Positions 8,012 through 16,916 of a stretch of DNA of 64,000 nt are shown piece after piece (position 1 is the first letter of the stretch; every line of letters starts with the position of its first letter). This DNA comes from Bacteroidota bacterium (GTDB lineage Bacteria > Bacteroidota > Bacteroidia > Chitinophagales > Chitinophagaceae): positions 558,001 through 622,000 of the forward strand of contig JAFDXN010000025.1 in NCBI GenBank assembly GCA_018267915.1. Reading direction: 5' to 3'. The position numbers were made by a program, and so were the translations under genes. The notes under the pieces were generated by a model. That model was given only the letters and a program-made list of their open reading frames with translations, was not told the origin of the DNA and ran no database searches.

Positions 8012-9166
8012 TTAGCCAATAGCCCGTGCAAGGTCGGCGATCAGGTCGTCCGCATCCTCTATGCCTACGCTCAGGCGAATAAGGGAATCAACAAGGCCAT
8101 TCTTTACGCGGTCTTCGCGAGGGATAGAAGCATGTGTCATCGTGGCCGGATGACCTATAAGCGATTCCACACCTCCCAGTGATTCAGCAAGGGAGAATAA
8201 CTCGGTCTTTTCCAGCACTTTAACAGCTGCGTCGATGCTGTCGTCTTTCAGCGTAAAGGATATCATGCCACCGAAGCCACGCATTTGCTTTTTCGCTATG
8301 GCGTGATTGGGATGATCTTCAAAGCCTACCCAGCGTACCTTGTCCACTCTAGGGTGAGAACGCAGGTATTTGGCTATTGCCTCTCCATTTTCGCAGTGGC
8401 GCTGCATGCGCACGTGCAGCGTTTTAATGCCACGCAGCACCAGCCAGCAATCGTGTGGGCCGGGCACAGCGCCGCAGCTGTTCTGTATGAAACGCAGGCG
8501 CTCTTCGAGACCCGCATCCTTCATAATTAATGCACCATGCACCACGTCGGAGTGTCCGCCAAGATATTTGGTGGCTGAGTGTAGTACAATATCTGCACCC
8601 CAGTCGAGCGGATTTTGCAGGTAGGGCGAGGCAAAAGTATTGTCGACAACGAGTAACAAATTATGTTCTTTGCAGATCGCTGCGCTGGCCTCAATGTCTA
8701 TAATATTCAGCAGTGGGTTAGTAGGTGTTTCTACCCAAACCATTTTTGTTTTATCATTTACATAATTGCGGACATTGGCCGCATCATGCATGTCGATAAA
8801 GTGAAAGTTGATACCATAGTTAGCGAACACCTTTGTAAATATCCTGTAAGTGCCGCCGTAAAGATCGTTGGATACGATCACCTCGTCGCCGGGCATCAGT
8901 AATTTTGCTACCGCATCGGTGGCCGCCATGCCGCTGCCAAAGCAAAGAGCATATTGACCGTTCTCTATATTGGCCAGCGAAGCCTGCAGGGCATCGCGTG
9001 TAGGGTTTTGGGTGCGGGCATACTCATAGCCTTTATGCTTGCCCGGCGACTCCTGCACATAGGTAGATGTCTGGTAGATGGGCGTCATGATAGCACCTGT
9101 GCTGGGGTCCGGTTGAACACCTGCATGTATTAGACGGGTAGCGAGCTTATGTTTCTGAGAAGCCAT
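8012..9166 (-). CDS. Trans-sulfuration PLP enzyme (cystathionine gamma-synthase/gamma-lyase family)
   Basis: A PLP-dependent Cys/Met-metabolism enzyme of 384 residues from the chosen ATG. Diagnostic blocks: IHAGVQPDPSTGAIMTPIYQTSTY near the N-terminus (given here in part), YEYARTQNPTRDALQ, SGMAATDAV, ETPTNPLLNIIDIEA, DNTFASPYLQNPL, the Schiff-base lysine in HSATKYLGGHSDVVHG, and SLGGVESLIGHPATMTH. The family includes synthases and lyases that cannot be separated by eye. The frame starts at a TTG at 9190, but that codon overlaps a good promoter element at 9188, and family members begin close to the ATG at 9166. Confidence 0.92.
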   Translation of the reverse strand: MASQKHKLATRLIHAGVQPDPSTGAIMTPIYQTSTYVQESPGKHKGYEYARTQNPTRDALQASLANIENGQYALCFGSGMAATDAVAKLLMPGDEVIVSNDLYGGTYRIFTKVFANYGINFHFIDMHDAANVRNYVNDKTKMVWVETPTNPLLNIIDIEASAAICKEHNLLLVVDNTFASPYLQNPLDWGADIVLHSATKYLGGHSDVVHGALIMKDAGLEERLRFIQNSCGAVPGPHDCWLVLRGIKTLHVRMQRHCENGEAIAKYLRSHPRVDKVRWVGFEDHPNHAIAKKQMRGFGGMISFTLKDDSIDAAVKVLEKTELFSLAESLGGVESLIGHPATMTHASIPREDRVKNGLVDSLIRLSVGIEDADDLIADLARAIG

Positions 9167-9187
9167 ATCGGAAGAAATTGAAGTGAG

Positions 9188-9195
9188 CAAAGGTA
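9188..9195 (-). promoter_or_regulatory. TAnnTTTG -7 element upstream of the PLP enzyme
   Basis: TACCTTTG on the minus strand, 21 nt before the ATG at 9166. It overlaps the alternative TTG at 9190 and so supports the downstream start. Confidence 0.5.
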
Positions 9196-9301
9196 AATTT
9201 TTTCAGGATGGAAAGTCTTTGCGTTAGGAGAATTGGTGTTTTAACAAGGCTTTAAACCGATCACGTACGCCATAACACAAAATCCTGTATTTTAGCGCCG
9301 C

Positions 9302-10267
9302 ATGCATACCGATATCTCGATAGTAGTACCCCTGTTTAACGAGGAAGAATCTCTGCCTGAGTTGATGAGCTGGATAGATAAGGTATGCAAAGAAAATGCC
9401 TATGTGTACGAGGTCATTATGATCGATGACGGCAGTACGGACAACAGTTGGGAGGTGGTGGAGAAGCTGGTCAGCCAGTACGATACCGTTCGGGGCATTC
9501 GTTTCCAACGCAATTATGGTAAAAGCGCTGCACTGAACGAGGGTTTCAAAGCTGCTGCAGGCGAGGTGGTTATCACCATGGATGCCGACCTGCAGGATAG
9601 TCCTGACGAGATCCCGGAGTTGTACCGGATGATAATCGTGGATGGTTTCGACCTGGTGAGTGGTTGGAAAAAGGTGCGTTACGATAATGTAGTCACGAAA
9701 AACCTCCCGTCTAAGTTGTATAATGCGGTTAACCGCAGCCTCTCAGGTATACAGTTGCACGACTTCAATTGCGGACTAAAATCGTATAAGCGCAAAGTGG
9801 TAAAGAGCATAGAAGTGTATGGCGAAATGCACCGCTTCATACCTGTGCTGGCTAAGTGGGCGGGATTTAAAAAAATCGGCGAAAAAGTAGTGGTTCACCG
9901 CCCGCGGAAGTATGGCGTGTCAAAATTCGGTTGGGAGCGTTTCATTAATGGATTTCTCGATCTGCTGACCGTGCAGTTCACCAGCCGCTTCGGCAAGAAG
10001 CCCATGCACTTTTTCGGGGTATGGGGCACTATTATGTTCCTCCTCGGGTTCATAATTACGCTGTACCTTGTAGGTGCAAGATTATATTATGGGGCCGATT
10101 ATGGCCTCACCGGCAAAGTTGGTTTCTACCTTGCCATTGCTACCATGATAATGGGCACGCAATTCTTCCTCACCGGCTTTGTATCCGAGTTGGTGACCCG
10201 CAATGCCCCGGACAGGAACCATTACCTTGTGGAGCAGCGCACTGGCTGGGAAATGCCCAAAGATTAG
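9302..10267 (+). CDS. Family 2 glycosyltransferase with two C-terminal membrane helices
   Basis: A 321-residue protein of the dolichol-phosphate-mannose-synthase/GtrB type. The GT-A domain (1-230) shows ISIVVPLFNEEESLPELM, IDDGSTDNSW, and the metal-binding MDADLQDSPDEIP, then FNCGLKSYKRKV and VHRPRKYGVSKFGW. Two hydrophobic helices follow (about 238-262 and 275-300), as expected for enzymes that load a sugar onto an undecaprenyl-phosphate-type carrier at the cytoplasmic membrane. The sugar is not predictable. A TAnnTTTG-like TATTTTAG lies 6 nt before the ATG. It is a single gene between the divergent PLP enzyme and a TonB-dependent receptor. Confidence 0.9.
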   Translation: MHTDISIVVPLFNEEESLPELMSWIDKVCKENAYVYEVIMIDDGSTDNSWEVVEKLVSQYDTVRGIRFQRNYGKSAALNEGFKAAAGEVVITMDADLQDSPDEIPELYRMIIVDGFDLVSGWKKVRYDNVVTKNLPSKLYNAVNRSLSGIQLHDFNCGLKSYKRKVVKSIEVYGEMHRFIPVLAKWAGFKKIGEKVVVHRPRKYGVSKFGWERFINGFLDLLTVQFTSRFGKKPMHFFGVWGTIMFLLGFIITLYLVGARLYYGADYGLTGKVGFYLAIATMIMGTQFFLTGFVSELVTRNAPDRNHYLVEQRTGWEMPKD

Positions 10268-10364
10268 TTTTTTGTCATATCCTACTCTTTAACATTACTT
10301 TATTGCCAGCCTGTTGGCTTTTTTTCACATATTTCAGGCAACTTTGTGCCTTCATTTAACCAAC

Positions 10365-12983
10365 ATGCGATCGGCACCAGGAATTTTACTAGCGGTATTA
10401 GTTTCTTTTTTCTCCATTTCAGTTAATGCACAACAAAATGCTGGCTTTGGCAAAGTGACCGGCCGGCTGGTGGGTGCAAAAAAAAGTCCGGTCTCTTATG
10501 CGACTGTCACCTTGCTGCGCGCCGATTCCTCAGTAGCAGGTGGCGACCTTTCGCAGGATAATGGTTCTTTCACCATTGCACCTACAGGAGCAGGCAAGTT
10601 CATGTTGCGCATTACGGCTATTGGCTATAAAGAGCGAACAATAAGTGATGTCGTTATTTCGCAGGATGAACCAAACAAGGCTATGGGTAATATCACGCTG
10701 TCGCAAACGGAGGAAGCCCTGAAGGAAGTGCAAGTCGTGGGTGAAAAGGCGATGATGGAAATGAAAGTAGATAAGAAGGTTTTTAATGTGGATAAGAATA
10801 TAACGACGGCGGGGGGAAGTGCAGCGGACGTGTTGCAGAACGTACCCTCGGTATCGGTGGATGCGGATGGCAACCTGAGCCTGCGAGGTAAAAGCGATGT
10901 AACCGTGCTTATAGACGGTAAACCTGCTACCCTGCTGGGCAGCGATGTGCCATCTGCGTTGCAAAGCCTTTCTGCCTCGAGCATTGAAAGCGTGGAAGTG
11001 ATCACTAATCCATCAGCCAAATATGATGCGCAGGGGATGACCGGTATCGTGAATATCATCACCAAAAAAGACAGGGCATTTGGTATCAATGGCAATATAA
11101 ATGCCGGGGCGGGCACGCACGATAAGTATAATGCCGGCCTGGGACTCAACGCTCACAAAAAAAACTGGAATATCTTCCTGAACAGTAATCTACGCATCAA
11201 TAAAACATGGAACGATGTGATAACTAATAGGTATGACAAAATACCGGACTCCACTGCGTATTATACTTATGAGCATGTTCCACGCAATTTCAGCGGGTGG
11301 TTTAATACGCTTGGTGGCAGCTGGGATTGGAATAAGCATAATTCGATTACCCTGACCGGTAATTTCAACCTGATGCGGCATGCTTTCGAAGATTATTCAG
11401 ATTACTATACCATGTCGCCCGTAGATCCGACAGTCAGGCCATTCGTTTTCGACACTGCCTACCACGACGCCCGCCAGTATCGTTACAGCAACTCAGCTGC
11501 CCATTTAAGGGGTGCTTCAGCATCCCTGAATTACAAGCACAAGTTCAGTAAAAAAGACGAGGAGCTAACACTGGACGCTAATTATTCGAACTTCTACGCA
11601 AACCGGACTTCTGATTATGTGACCAATAACTACTACCCTGCCTATGCGGACACAATAAATGAACATGCCCCGGGTAGTGGCCACAATAATACTTTTACTG
11701 CCTCGCTCGATTATGTAAATCCCTTGTTCACACCTAATGGTAAGTTTAGTGCAGGTTTAAAGACACAGATAAATTCGTTCAATAGCACAAATGTGCCGGT
11801 AATAGATACTGCCGATCGCGAAAACACCCGCAGGACAGACACTACACTCTGGGCTGCCTATAATTACACTCAGCAAGTGCATGCAGCCTACGTGAACTGG
11901 AACGATCAGCTGGGCAAATTTTCCTATCAGCTAGGGCTGCGCCTTGAGGATGCGATATACGATGGCAAAAACAAAGTGCCTGTTGACACAAACTTTAGTA
12001 ATAGTTTCCTTGGCTTGTTCCCTTCGGCATTTATTTCTTACCAATTGCCTGCCCAGCAGAGCGTATACCTCAATTACAGCAGACGTACCAACAGGCCCAA
12101 TTTTTTCCAGATGATGCCTTACAAGGACCTCTCAAACCCGAGTACGGTGAGTGTGGGCAATCCTGACCTGGTACCGGAGTTTATCCATAACGTAGAACTG
12201 AGCTATAACAAGCAAACGAAGAAAGGGGATAATTTCATTGCCAGTGTATATTATCAAAATACACGTAACCTGATAGAGCGCGTGATACGCACTTACAACA
12301 CAGGCGAGTTTGCGGGCAGATTGTACAGCCAACCATTGAATATAGCCAGCGGCACTACCTATGGTCTTGATCTTACAGGGCGCTTCCAGCTCCTGCCGAT
12401 ATGGGATGCGACCCTAAACATCAATGCTTTTCAAAACATGATCAAAGTAGGCAGTTCTGACACCAGCCTCACGAGGTACCTCTCAGACATTAAGGGTTTC
12501 AGCTGGTTCGGTAAACTGAACACCAACCTTAGGCTGCCTGCCGGATTTTCGCTGCAGCTCAACGGTAACTATGAGTCGCCCAAGGTAGTGGCGCAGGGGA
12601 ATGTAAAAGAGTCTTATTGGGTAGATGCTGCATTAAAGAAGAGTTTCTGGAAAGGCAAGGCCAGCGTGACGGTGAATTGTTCGGATATTTTCAAGACCCG
12701 CAGGTTCATCAACGAGTATGACTTGGCCGCTTACAGCCAGGAGATAAATCGTATCAAAGAAACAAGGATCGGTAATATTTCCTTCACTTACCGTTTCGGA
12801 AAGAGCGGTGATTCGGGCAGTAAGGGCCCTGAAGCGCAAAAGCGCAAGGCAAAACCCGCCAAAGACAATGCACCTGTTGAAAAAGATCGGGAGAACAACC
12901 TGAAGCAAGGCGATGATGATAATGGCGGGGGTGGTGGCAATGGCGGTGGTTCGGCCCCACCAGGTAATAATGGGGGGCGCTAG
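10365..12983 (+). CDS. TonB-dependent receptor, outer-membrane beta-barrel family (OMP_b-brl_3)
   Basis: An 872-residue outer-membrane receptor. The start at 10365 opens a clean signal peptide (MRSAPGILLAVLVSFFSISV, then NAQQN); the frame extends to 10314 without function. Order: CarboxypepD_reg-like domain (about 30-115, KVTGRLVGAKKSPVSYATVT), plug (about 120-235, ADVLQNVPSVSVDADGNLSL, IDGKPATLL, SIESVEVITNPSAKYDAQG), then a barrel of many amphipathic strands ending around GNISFTYRFGKSGD. About 60 hydrophilic residues follow (Lys/Pro/Asp, then a Gly-rich end), which is unusual because barrels normally finish at an aromatic residue. The ligand is unknown; no SusD-like partner is adjacent. Confidence 0.9.
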   Translation: MRSAPGILLAVLVSFFSISVNAQQNAGFGKVTGRLVGAKKSPVSYATVTLLRADSSVAGGDLSQDNGSFTIAPTGAGKFMLRITAIGYKERTISDVVISQDEPNKAMGNITLSQTEEALKEVQVVGEKAMMEMKVDKKVFNVDKNITTAGGSAADVLQNVPSVSVDADGNLSLRGKSDVTVLIDGKPATLLGSDVPSALQSLSASSIESVEVITNPSAKYDAQGMTGIVNIITKKDRAFGINGNINAGAGTHDKYNAGLGLNAHKKNWNIFLNSNLRINKTWNDVITNRYDKIPDSTAYYTYEHVPRNFSGWFNTLGGSWDWNKHNSITLTGNFNLMRHAFEDYSDYYTMSPVDPTVRPFVFDTAYHDARQYRYSNSAAHLRGASASLNYKHKFSKKDEELTLDANYSNFYANRTSDYVTNNYYPAYADTINEHAPGSGHNNTFTASLDYVNPLFTPNGKFSAGLKTQINSFNSTNVPVIDTADRENTRRTDTTLWAAYNYTQQVHAAYVNWNDQLGKFSYQLGLRLEDAIYDGKNKVPVDTNFSNSFLGLFPSAFISYQLPAQQSVYLNYSRRTNRPNFFQMMPYKDLSNPSTVSVGNPDLVPEFIHNVELSYNKQTKKGDNFIASVYYQNTRNLIERVIRTYNTGEFAGRLYSQPLNIASGTTYGLDLTGRFQLLPIWDATLNINAFQNMIKVGSSDTSLTRYLSDIKGFSWFGKLNTNLRLPAGFSLQLNGNYESPKVVAQGNVKESYWVDAALKKSFWKGKASVTVNCSDIFKTRRFINEYDLAAYSQEINRIKETRIGNISFTYRFGKSGDSGSKGPEAQKRKAKPAKDNAPVEKDRENNLKQGDDDNGGGGGNGGGSAPPGNNGGR

Positions 12984-13005
12984 AAAAATTGGCTTCATTT
13001 TTGAA

Positions 13006-13013
13006 TATATTTG
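13006..13013 (+). promoter_or_regulatory. TAnnTTTG -7 element upstream of the DUF4197 gene
   Basis: TATATTTG, 24 nt before the ATG at 13038, in the short gap after the receptor gene. It suggests that the DUF4197 gene has its own promoter. Confidence 0.5.
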
Positions 13014-13037
13014 GGAATAACAATCCAAAAACGATTT

Positions 13038-13805
13038 ATGAACAAATTCCTGAAAGTAGGTTTTGCTGCATCAGCAATGCTCATCATGGGCTTGCCGGTA
13101 GGCGCCCAGAACCTTAGAGATTATGTTAATAAGGCAGACCAGGCTATAAATGGCCGTAGCAGCAAAGGTAACCAGGGCAGTGGAAGTATCAATAACCTAA
13201 GCAATACGGATATAGTTTCGGCGTTGCGCGAGGCATTGCAGATAGGAGCGAAGAATTCAGGTCAGAAATTGTCGTCGGTTAACGGTTATTTTGGCAATCA
13301 ACTGATAAAAATATTAATGCCACCCGAGGCTAAACAAGTGGAGAGCACCCTTCGCAGTATGGGGCTTGGCGACCAGGTGGATAAAGCGATCCTTTCGATG
13401 AACCGCGCTGCAGAGGACGCCGCGATAAAGGCTGTGCCGATATTTATCGATGCTATAAAGGGTATGAGTATACAGGATGGATTGTCGATATTAAAGGGCG
13501 GCAATGGTGCTGCTACAGCTTACCTGAAGCAAAGGACGACCACCGCACTTACTTCAGCCTTCAGGCCGGTGATCCAGAATTCGCTGGATAAAGTGAATGC
13601 GACAAGGTACTGGAAGGACATCTTTACTACTTACAATAAAGTGCCATTGGTAAAACACGTAAACCCCGATCTGACATCCTATGTTACCGAACGCGCCCTT
13701 AACGGCCTGTTCGTAACCATAGCAGACGAGGAGAACAAAATACGCCTGAATCCCGCAGCGAGGGTTACTGACCTGCTTAAGAAGGTTTTCGGGGCACACT
13801 CATAA
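13038..13805 (+). CDS. DUF4197 domain-containing secreted protein
   Basis: A 255-residue protein. The ATG at 13038 opens a signal peptide (MNKFLKVGFAASAMLIMGLP, then VGAQN), whereas the frame's upstream start at 13011 does not and overlaps the promoter-like TATATTTG. After a short Ser/Gly linker, the body is one DUF4197 domain: SNTDIVSALREALQIGAKN, IKILMPPEAKQVESTLRSMG, MNRAAEDAAIKAVPIFIDAI, and C-terminal TSYVTERALNGLFVTIADEE and IRLNPAARVTDLLKKVFG. The family is all-helical and periplasmic in many Gram-negatives; its role is unknown. Confidence 0.9.
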   Translation: MNKFLKVGFAASAMLIMGLPVGAQNLRDYVNKADQAINGRSSKGNQGSGSINNLSNTDIVSALREALQIGAKNSGQKLSSVNGYFGNQLIKILMPPEAKQVESTLRSMGLGDQVDKAILSMNRAAEDAAIKAVPIFIDAIKGMSIQDGLSILKGGNGAATAYLKQRTTTALTSAFRPVIQNSLDKVNATRYWKDIFTTYNKVPLVKHVNPDLTSYVTERALNGLFVTIADEENKIRLNPAARVTDLLKKVFGAHS

Positions 13806-13890
13806 CACTAGGTTTACATTGGGTATTGCAGGTTTCAGTATCTTGTGATACCTAAAATATACGGACGCTACTTAATAAAAGAATACGATA

Positions 13891-15519
13891 ATGGATCAGC
13901 AGGATACAGCACAGAATGCACTGCAAAACTGGTGGAGTGAAGTTGCTTTTGAAGGGAAAGACCTCTACCGCCTTGAGGAGAACGGAGGACTGGTGTTAAC
14001 AAGAGGCTTAGGCAATGCAGAACGTGTAATTACGACGCTCACGACAGATACAGCAGAAGCTGTACTGAAGACACTCATAGAGAAATATAACGAGGCGGCG
14101 GCGCGCATGAAAGAACTGCAGCAGGAATGGGTGAGCACCGAGGACAAATTGAAATTGTTGGGCAAGGTGGAGCGCATGAAAGACTATCTGCAGCATGCTG
14201 CGGCTACAGGGCCAGTTCAGCAACTGTACAGTGAGATCAATGAGTGGGAAAAGACGCTGCAGCAACTGATCGGTGAAAATTACAATTCAAAGCTAAGGCT
14301 GGCACAACAGGCGGAAGAACTTTCGGGCAGCGATAATTTTAAGGAAGGATCGCAAGGGTTTAAAGACCTCATGGAACTATGGAAGCAGGTGGGCTATGTA
14401 GATAAGGAACGTGGCGACAAACTTTGGGCGCGCATTGAAGCAGCCAAGGACAAATTCTTCGAGCGCAAGCGTCAATACCAGGAAGATCATGGCAAGGAAA
14501 TGCTGCAAAACCTGGACCTGAAGCTGGAACTGGTGGCAAAGGCTGAAGCGCTTGCCGCCTCGGAACAGTGGAAGGAAACAACCGAGGCCTTCCGCAACCT
14601 GATGGACGAGTGGAAGAAGATCGGCGCCACTATGCACGAAAAAAATGAAGAGCTGTGGCAGAAGTTCATCGCCGCCAAAAATGTTTTTTTCGACCGGAAA
14701 AAGGCGCACTCGGAAAATATACACAAGGAGCAGGAGAATAATGCTGCATTGAAACAAAACCTTGTGGAACAGGCCGAAGCCCTGTCGCAGAGCACGGAGT
14801 GGAACGCCACCAGCAATGCTTACGAAAAGCTGATGGAAGAGTGGAAGAAAGTGGGCCGGGTAACAGGAGCAAAAGGCGAAGAACTTTGGAAGCGTTTTTT
14901 GGAAGCAAAAGATGTATTCTTTAAGGCCAAGCGCTCCCATTTCGGTGCGGTGAAGGCTGAACTGGAGGATAACATGACCCGTAAAATGGCTATACTGAAA
15001 CGTGCCGAGGCCTTGCAGAATTCGACACAGTGGAGTGAAACCACCGGGGAGCTGAATGAGCTAATGACCGAGTGGAAGGCAATAGGGCCGGTGCCGCGAG
15101 AACATAGCCAGGACATATGGGAACGATTCATTGCGGCAAGGAAAAGCTTTTTTGACCGCAAGGACGCATCCCGCGAAAAGCGCAAACAGCAATTTGAAAA
15201 ACACAAGATTGAACGCGTAGTTAAGGCGCAGAATTTTGTGCACCAGCTGGAGCGTGAAATAAGGGAACACGAGGAGGAACTGGCTGATTTTAAAAACGGT
15301 CTTGAAAACATAACACCCGGTAAAAAAGCTGCCGAATTGAAACAGCATCTCGAAAACCTGGTAGCGGAAGTGAGCGCAAAAATAGAAAGGAAGCGCAAAA
15401 AGCTGGAGGAGCTGCAAAAAGAATCGAACCAGTCGCAGAAAAAAGAGAATGCAGCAACCGAAATCTCAGTAGAAGAAGACAGTCCGACAGGCGAAGATCA
15501 AAATGATGTGGAAAGTTGA
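13891..15519 (+). CDS. DUF349 protein with four tandem 77-residue repeats
   Basis: A 542-residue, highly charged, helical, probably cytoplasmic protein. Four DUF349 repeats start at 14287, 14518, 14749 and 14980, exactly 231 bp (77 codons) apart with no indels. Each has the pattern K/R-x-x-x-L-x-x-x-AE-x-L, then a conserved LM-x-x-WK-x-(I/V)G and an (E/D)-x-(L/I)W-x-(R/K)(F/I)-x-A-(R/K)-x-x-F-F stretch. A leucine- and lysine-rich coiled coil (about 430-515) and an acidic tail follow. Proteins of this family are linked only loosely to DNA or RNA metabolism, and no function is established. It has its own terminator at 15540. Confidence 0.88.
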   Translation: MDQQDTAQNALQNWWSEVAFEGKDLYRLEENGGLVLTRGLGNAERVITTLTTDTAEAVLKTLIEKYNEAAARMKELQQEWVSTEDKLKLLGKVERMKDYLQHAAATGPVQQLYSEINEWEKTLQQLIGENYNSKLRLAQQAEELSGSDNFKEGSQGFKDLMELWKQVGYVDKERGDKLWARIEAAKDKFFERKRQYQEDHGKEMLQNLDLKLELVAKAEALAASEQWKETTEAFRNLMDEWKKIGATMHEKNEELWQKFIAAKNVFFDRKKAHSENIHKEQENNAALKQNLVEQAEALSQSTEWNATSNAYEKLMEEWKKVGRVTGAKGEELWKRFLEAKDVFFKAKRSHFGAVKAELEDNMTRKMAILKRAEALQNSTQWSETTGELNELMTEWKAIGPVPREHSQDIWERFIAARKSFFDRKDASREKRKQQFEKHKIERVVKAQNFVHQLEREIREHEEELADFKNGLENITPGKKAAELKQHLENLVAEVSAKIERKRKKLEELQKESNQSQKKENAATEISVEEDSPTGEDQNDVES

Positions 15520-15539
15520 CCGAATAAAATAATCGTTCT

Positions 15540-15570
15540 AATGAGCTCCCGCGGAGCTCATTCTTTTTTA
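15540..15570 (+). terminator. Rho-independent terminator after the DUF349 gene
   Basis: AATGAGCTCC at 15540-15549 pairs with GGAGCTCATT at 15553-15562 around a 3-nt loop, followed by CTTTTTTA. Confidence 0.9.
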
Positions 15571-15641
15571 TAGGCATTATCTGTCATGCATTATGCACGG
15601 CAGCAATAAATCATTACTTTTACCCGCATTTTTTGAGGGGC

Positions 15642-16058
15642 ATGATAAATAAGTTGAACAGACCCATACGTGTACTGGTGGCTAAAGTGGGCCTTGACGG
15701 GCACGACCGAGGGGCCAAGGTAATAGCCACCGCCCTGCGTGATGCCGGCATGGAAGTGATCTATACCGGCCTCAGGCAAACGCCGGAGATGGTGGTGAAT
15801 ACAGCACTGCAGGAGGACGTGGATGCGATCGGCATCAGCATCCTGAGCGGTGCGCACATGACAGTGTTCCCACGTGTACAGGCACTGATGAAGGAAAAAG
15901 GTATGACGGATGTGCTGCTTACAGGCGGCGGTATCATTCCTGAAGAGGATATGAAAAAACTAAATGATATAGGCGTTGGACAGCTATTCGCGCCGGGTGC
16001 GCCGACAAAGGCTATAGCAGATTACATAACAGATTGGGCAGCCGCTCACCGGCATTGA
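15642..16058 (+). CDS. Cobalamin-binding subunit of an acyl-CoA mutase (methylmalonyl-CoA mutase C-terminal domain)
   Basis: A 138-residue stand-alone B12-binding domain. The base-off/His-on motif is present as [10 protein letters not shown] (D-x-H-x-x-G), followed by the family's SILSGAH and [12 protein letters not shown] segments. The ATG at 15642 is preferred over the TTG at 15633. It should form a Rossmann-like fold holding adenosylcobalamin and pair with a separate catalytic TIM-barrel subunit, as in split methylmalonyl-CoA or isobutyryl-CoA mutases; that subunit is not in this window. The next gene, an enoyl-CoA hydratase, fits an acyl-CoA context. Confidence 0.9.
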   Translation: MINKLNRPIRVLVAKVGLDGHDRGAKVIATALRDAGMEVIYTGLRQTPEMVVNTALQEDVDAIGISILSGAHMTVFPRVQALMKEKGMTDVLLTGGGIIPEEDMKKLNDIGVGQLFAPGAPTKAIADYITDWAAAHRH

Positions 16059-16104
16059 ACCATATTTCTCCGCAATCGCACATAAAATAAATCACAAATA
16101 AAAG

Positions 16105-16884
16105 ATGTATCAAACACTACTAACTGAGCTGCAGGACGGCAACCTGGTGATAACCATTAACCGGCCTGATAAGCTGAATGCTCTTAATAAAGACGTAATA
16201 CAGGAGCTGGGCAACGCAATAGATGAAGTATATAATAATTCAGAGATCAAAACGGCGATAATAACCGGTGCCGGCGAAAAGGCATTTGTTGCGGGCGCTG
16301 ATATTTCTGAATTTACGAGCCTCGATGCATCGGGTGGAGAAAGCCTGGCAAAGAAAGGACAGGAACATGTGTTTGATAAGATCGAGAATTGTCCAAAACC
16401 GGTTATCGCAGCCGTTAACGGCTTTGCACTGGGTGGCGGTTGCGAACTGGCTATGGCCTGCCATTTCCGGGTAGCCAGCGAAAATGCGAAATTCGGTCAA
16501 CCTGAAGTAAACCTCGGCCTGATACCGGGATATGGTGGTACTCAACGACTTACGCAGCTGATCGGTAAGGGCAAGGCAATGGAATTGCTGATGACCGCCG
16601 ACATGGTAAATGCAGCTGAAGCTAAAGAACTGGGGCTGGTGAACCACGTTTGGCCGCTGGCTGATCTAATGGTGAAAGCCAGAGAAATATGTCAAAAAAT
16701 ACAGGGCAAAGCTCCCATTGCTATTACAAAAGTTATATATTGTGCGAACGAAGCAGCCCGCGGCGACGCCGATGGTTTTGCTAATGAAATAAAGAGATTC
16801 GGCGAGTGCTTTGCGACCGAAGACATGCGTGAAGGAACCGGTGCTTTTGTAGAAAAAAGGAAAGCAGTTTTTAAAGGAAAATAA
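16105..16884 (+). CDS. Enoyl-CoA hydratase (crotonase family)
   Basis: A 259-residue cytoplasmic enzyme hydrating 2-enoyl-CoA thioesters. The oxyanion-hole segments are AFVAGADISEF and NGFALGGGCELAMACHFR, and the catalytic-Glu region is AKFGQPEVNLGLIPGYGGTQ. Both catalytic glutamates of a true hydratase (in GGGCELAM and GQPEVNLG contexts) are retained. It could act in beta-oxidation or in phenylacetate degradation as a PaaF-like enzyme, since paaABCD lies 9 kb away, but the distance makes that link only a possibility. Its stop overlaps the -7 element of the next gene. Confidence 0.93.
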   Translation: MYQTLLTELQDGNLVITINRPDKLNALNKDVIQELGNAIDEVYNNSEIKTAIITGAGEKAFVAGADISEFTSLDASGGESLAKKGQEHVFDKIENCPKPVIAAVNGFALGGGCELAMACHFRVASENAKFGQPEVNLGLIPGYGGTQRLTQLIGKGKAMELLMTADMVNAAEAKELGLVNHVWPLADLMVKAREICQKIQGKAPIAITKVIYCANEAARGDADGFANEIKRFGECFATEDMREGTGAFVEKRKAVFKGK

Positions 16885-16889
16885 TTTTG
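16882..16889 (+). promoter_or_regulatory. TAnnTTTG -7 element upstream of the outer-membrane barrel gene
   Basis: TAATTTTG begins on the stop codon of the enoyl-CoA hydratase gene and lies 27 nt before the ATG at 16917. Confidence 0.5.
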
Positions 16890-16916
16890 TTATCTTCAAC
16901 GCTAAAATAACACGAC

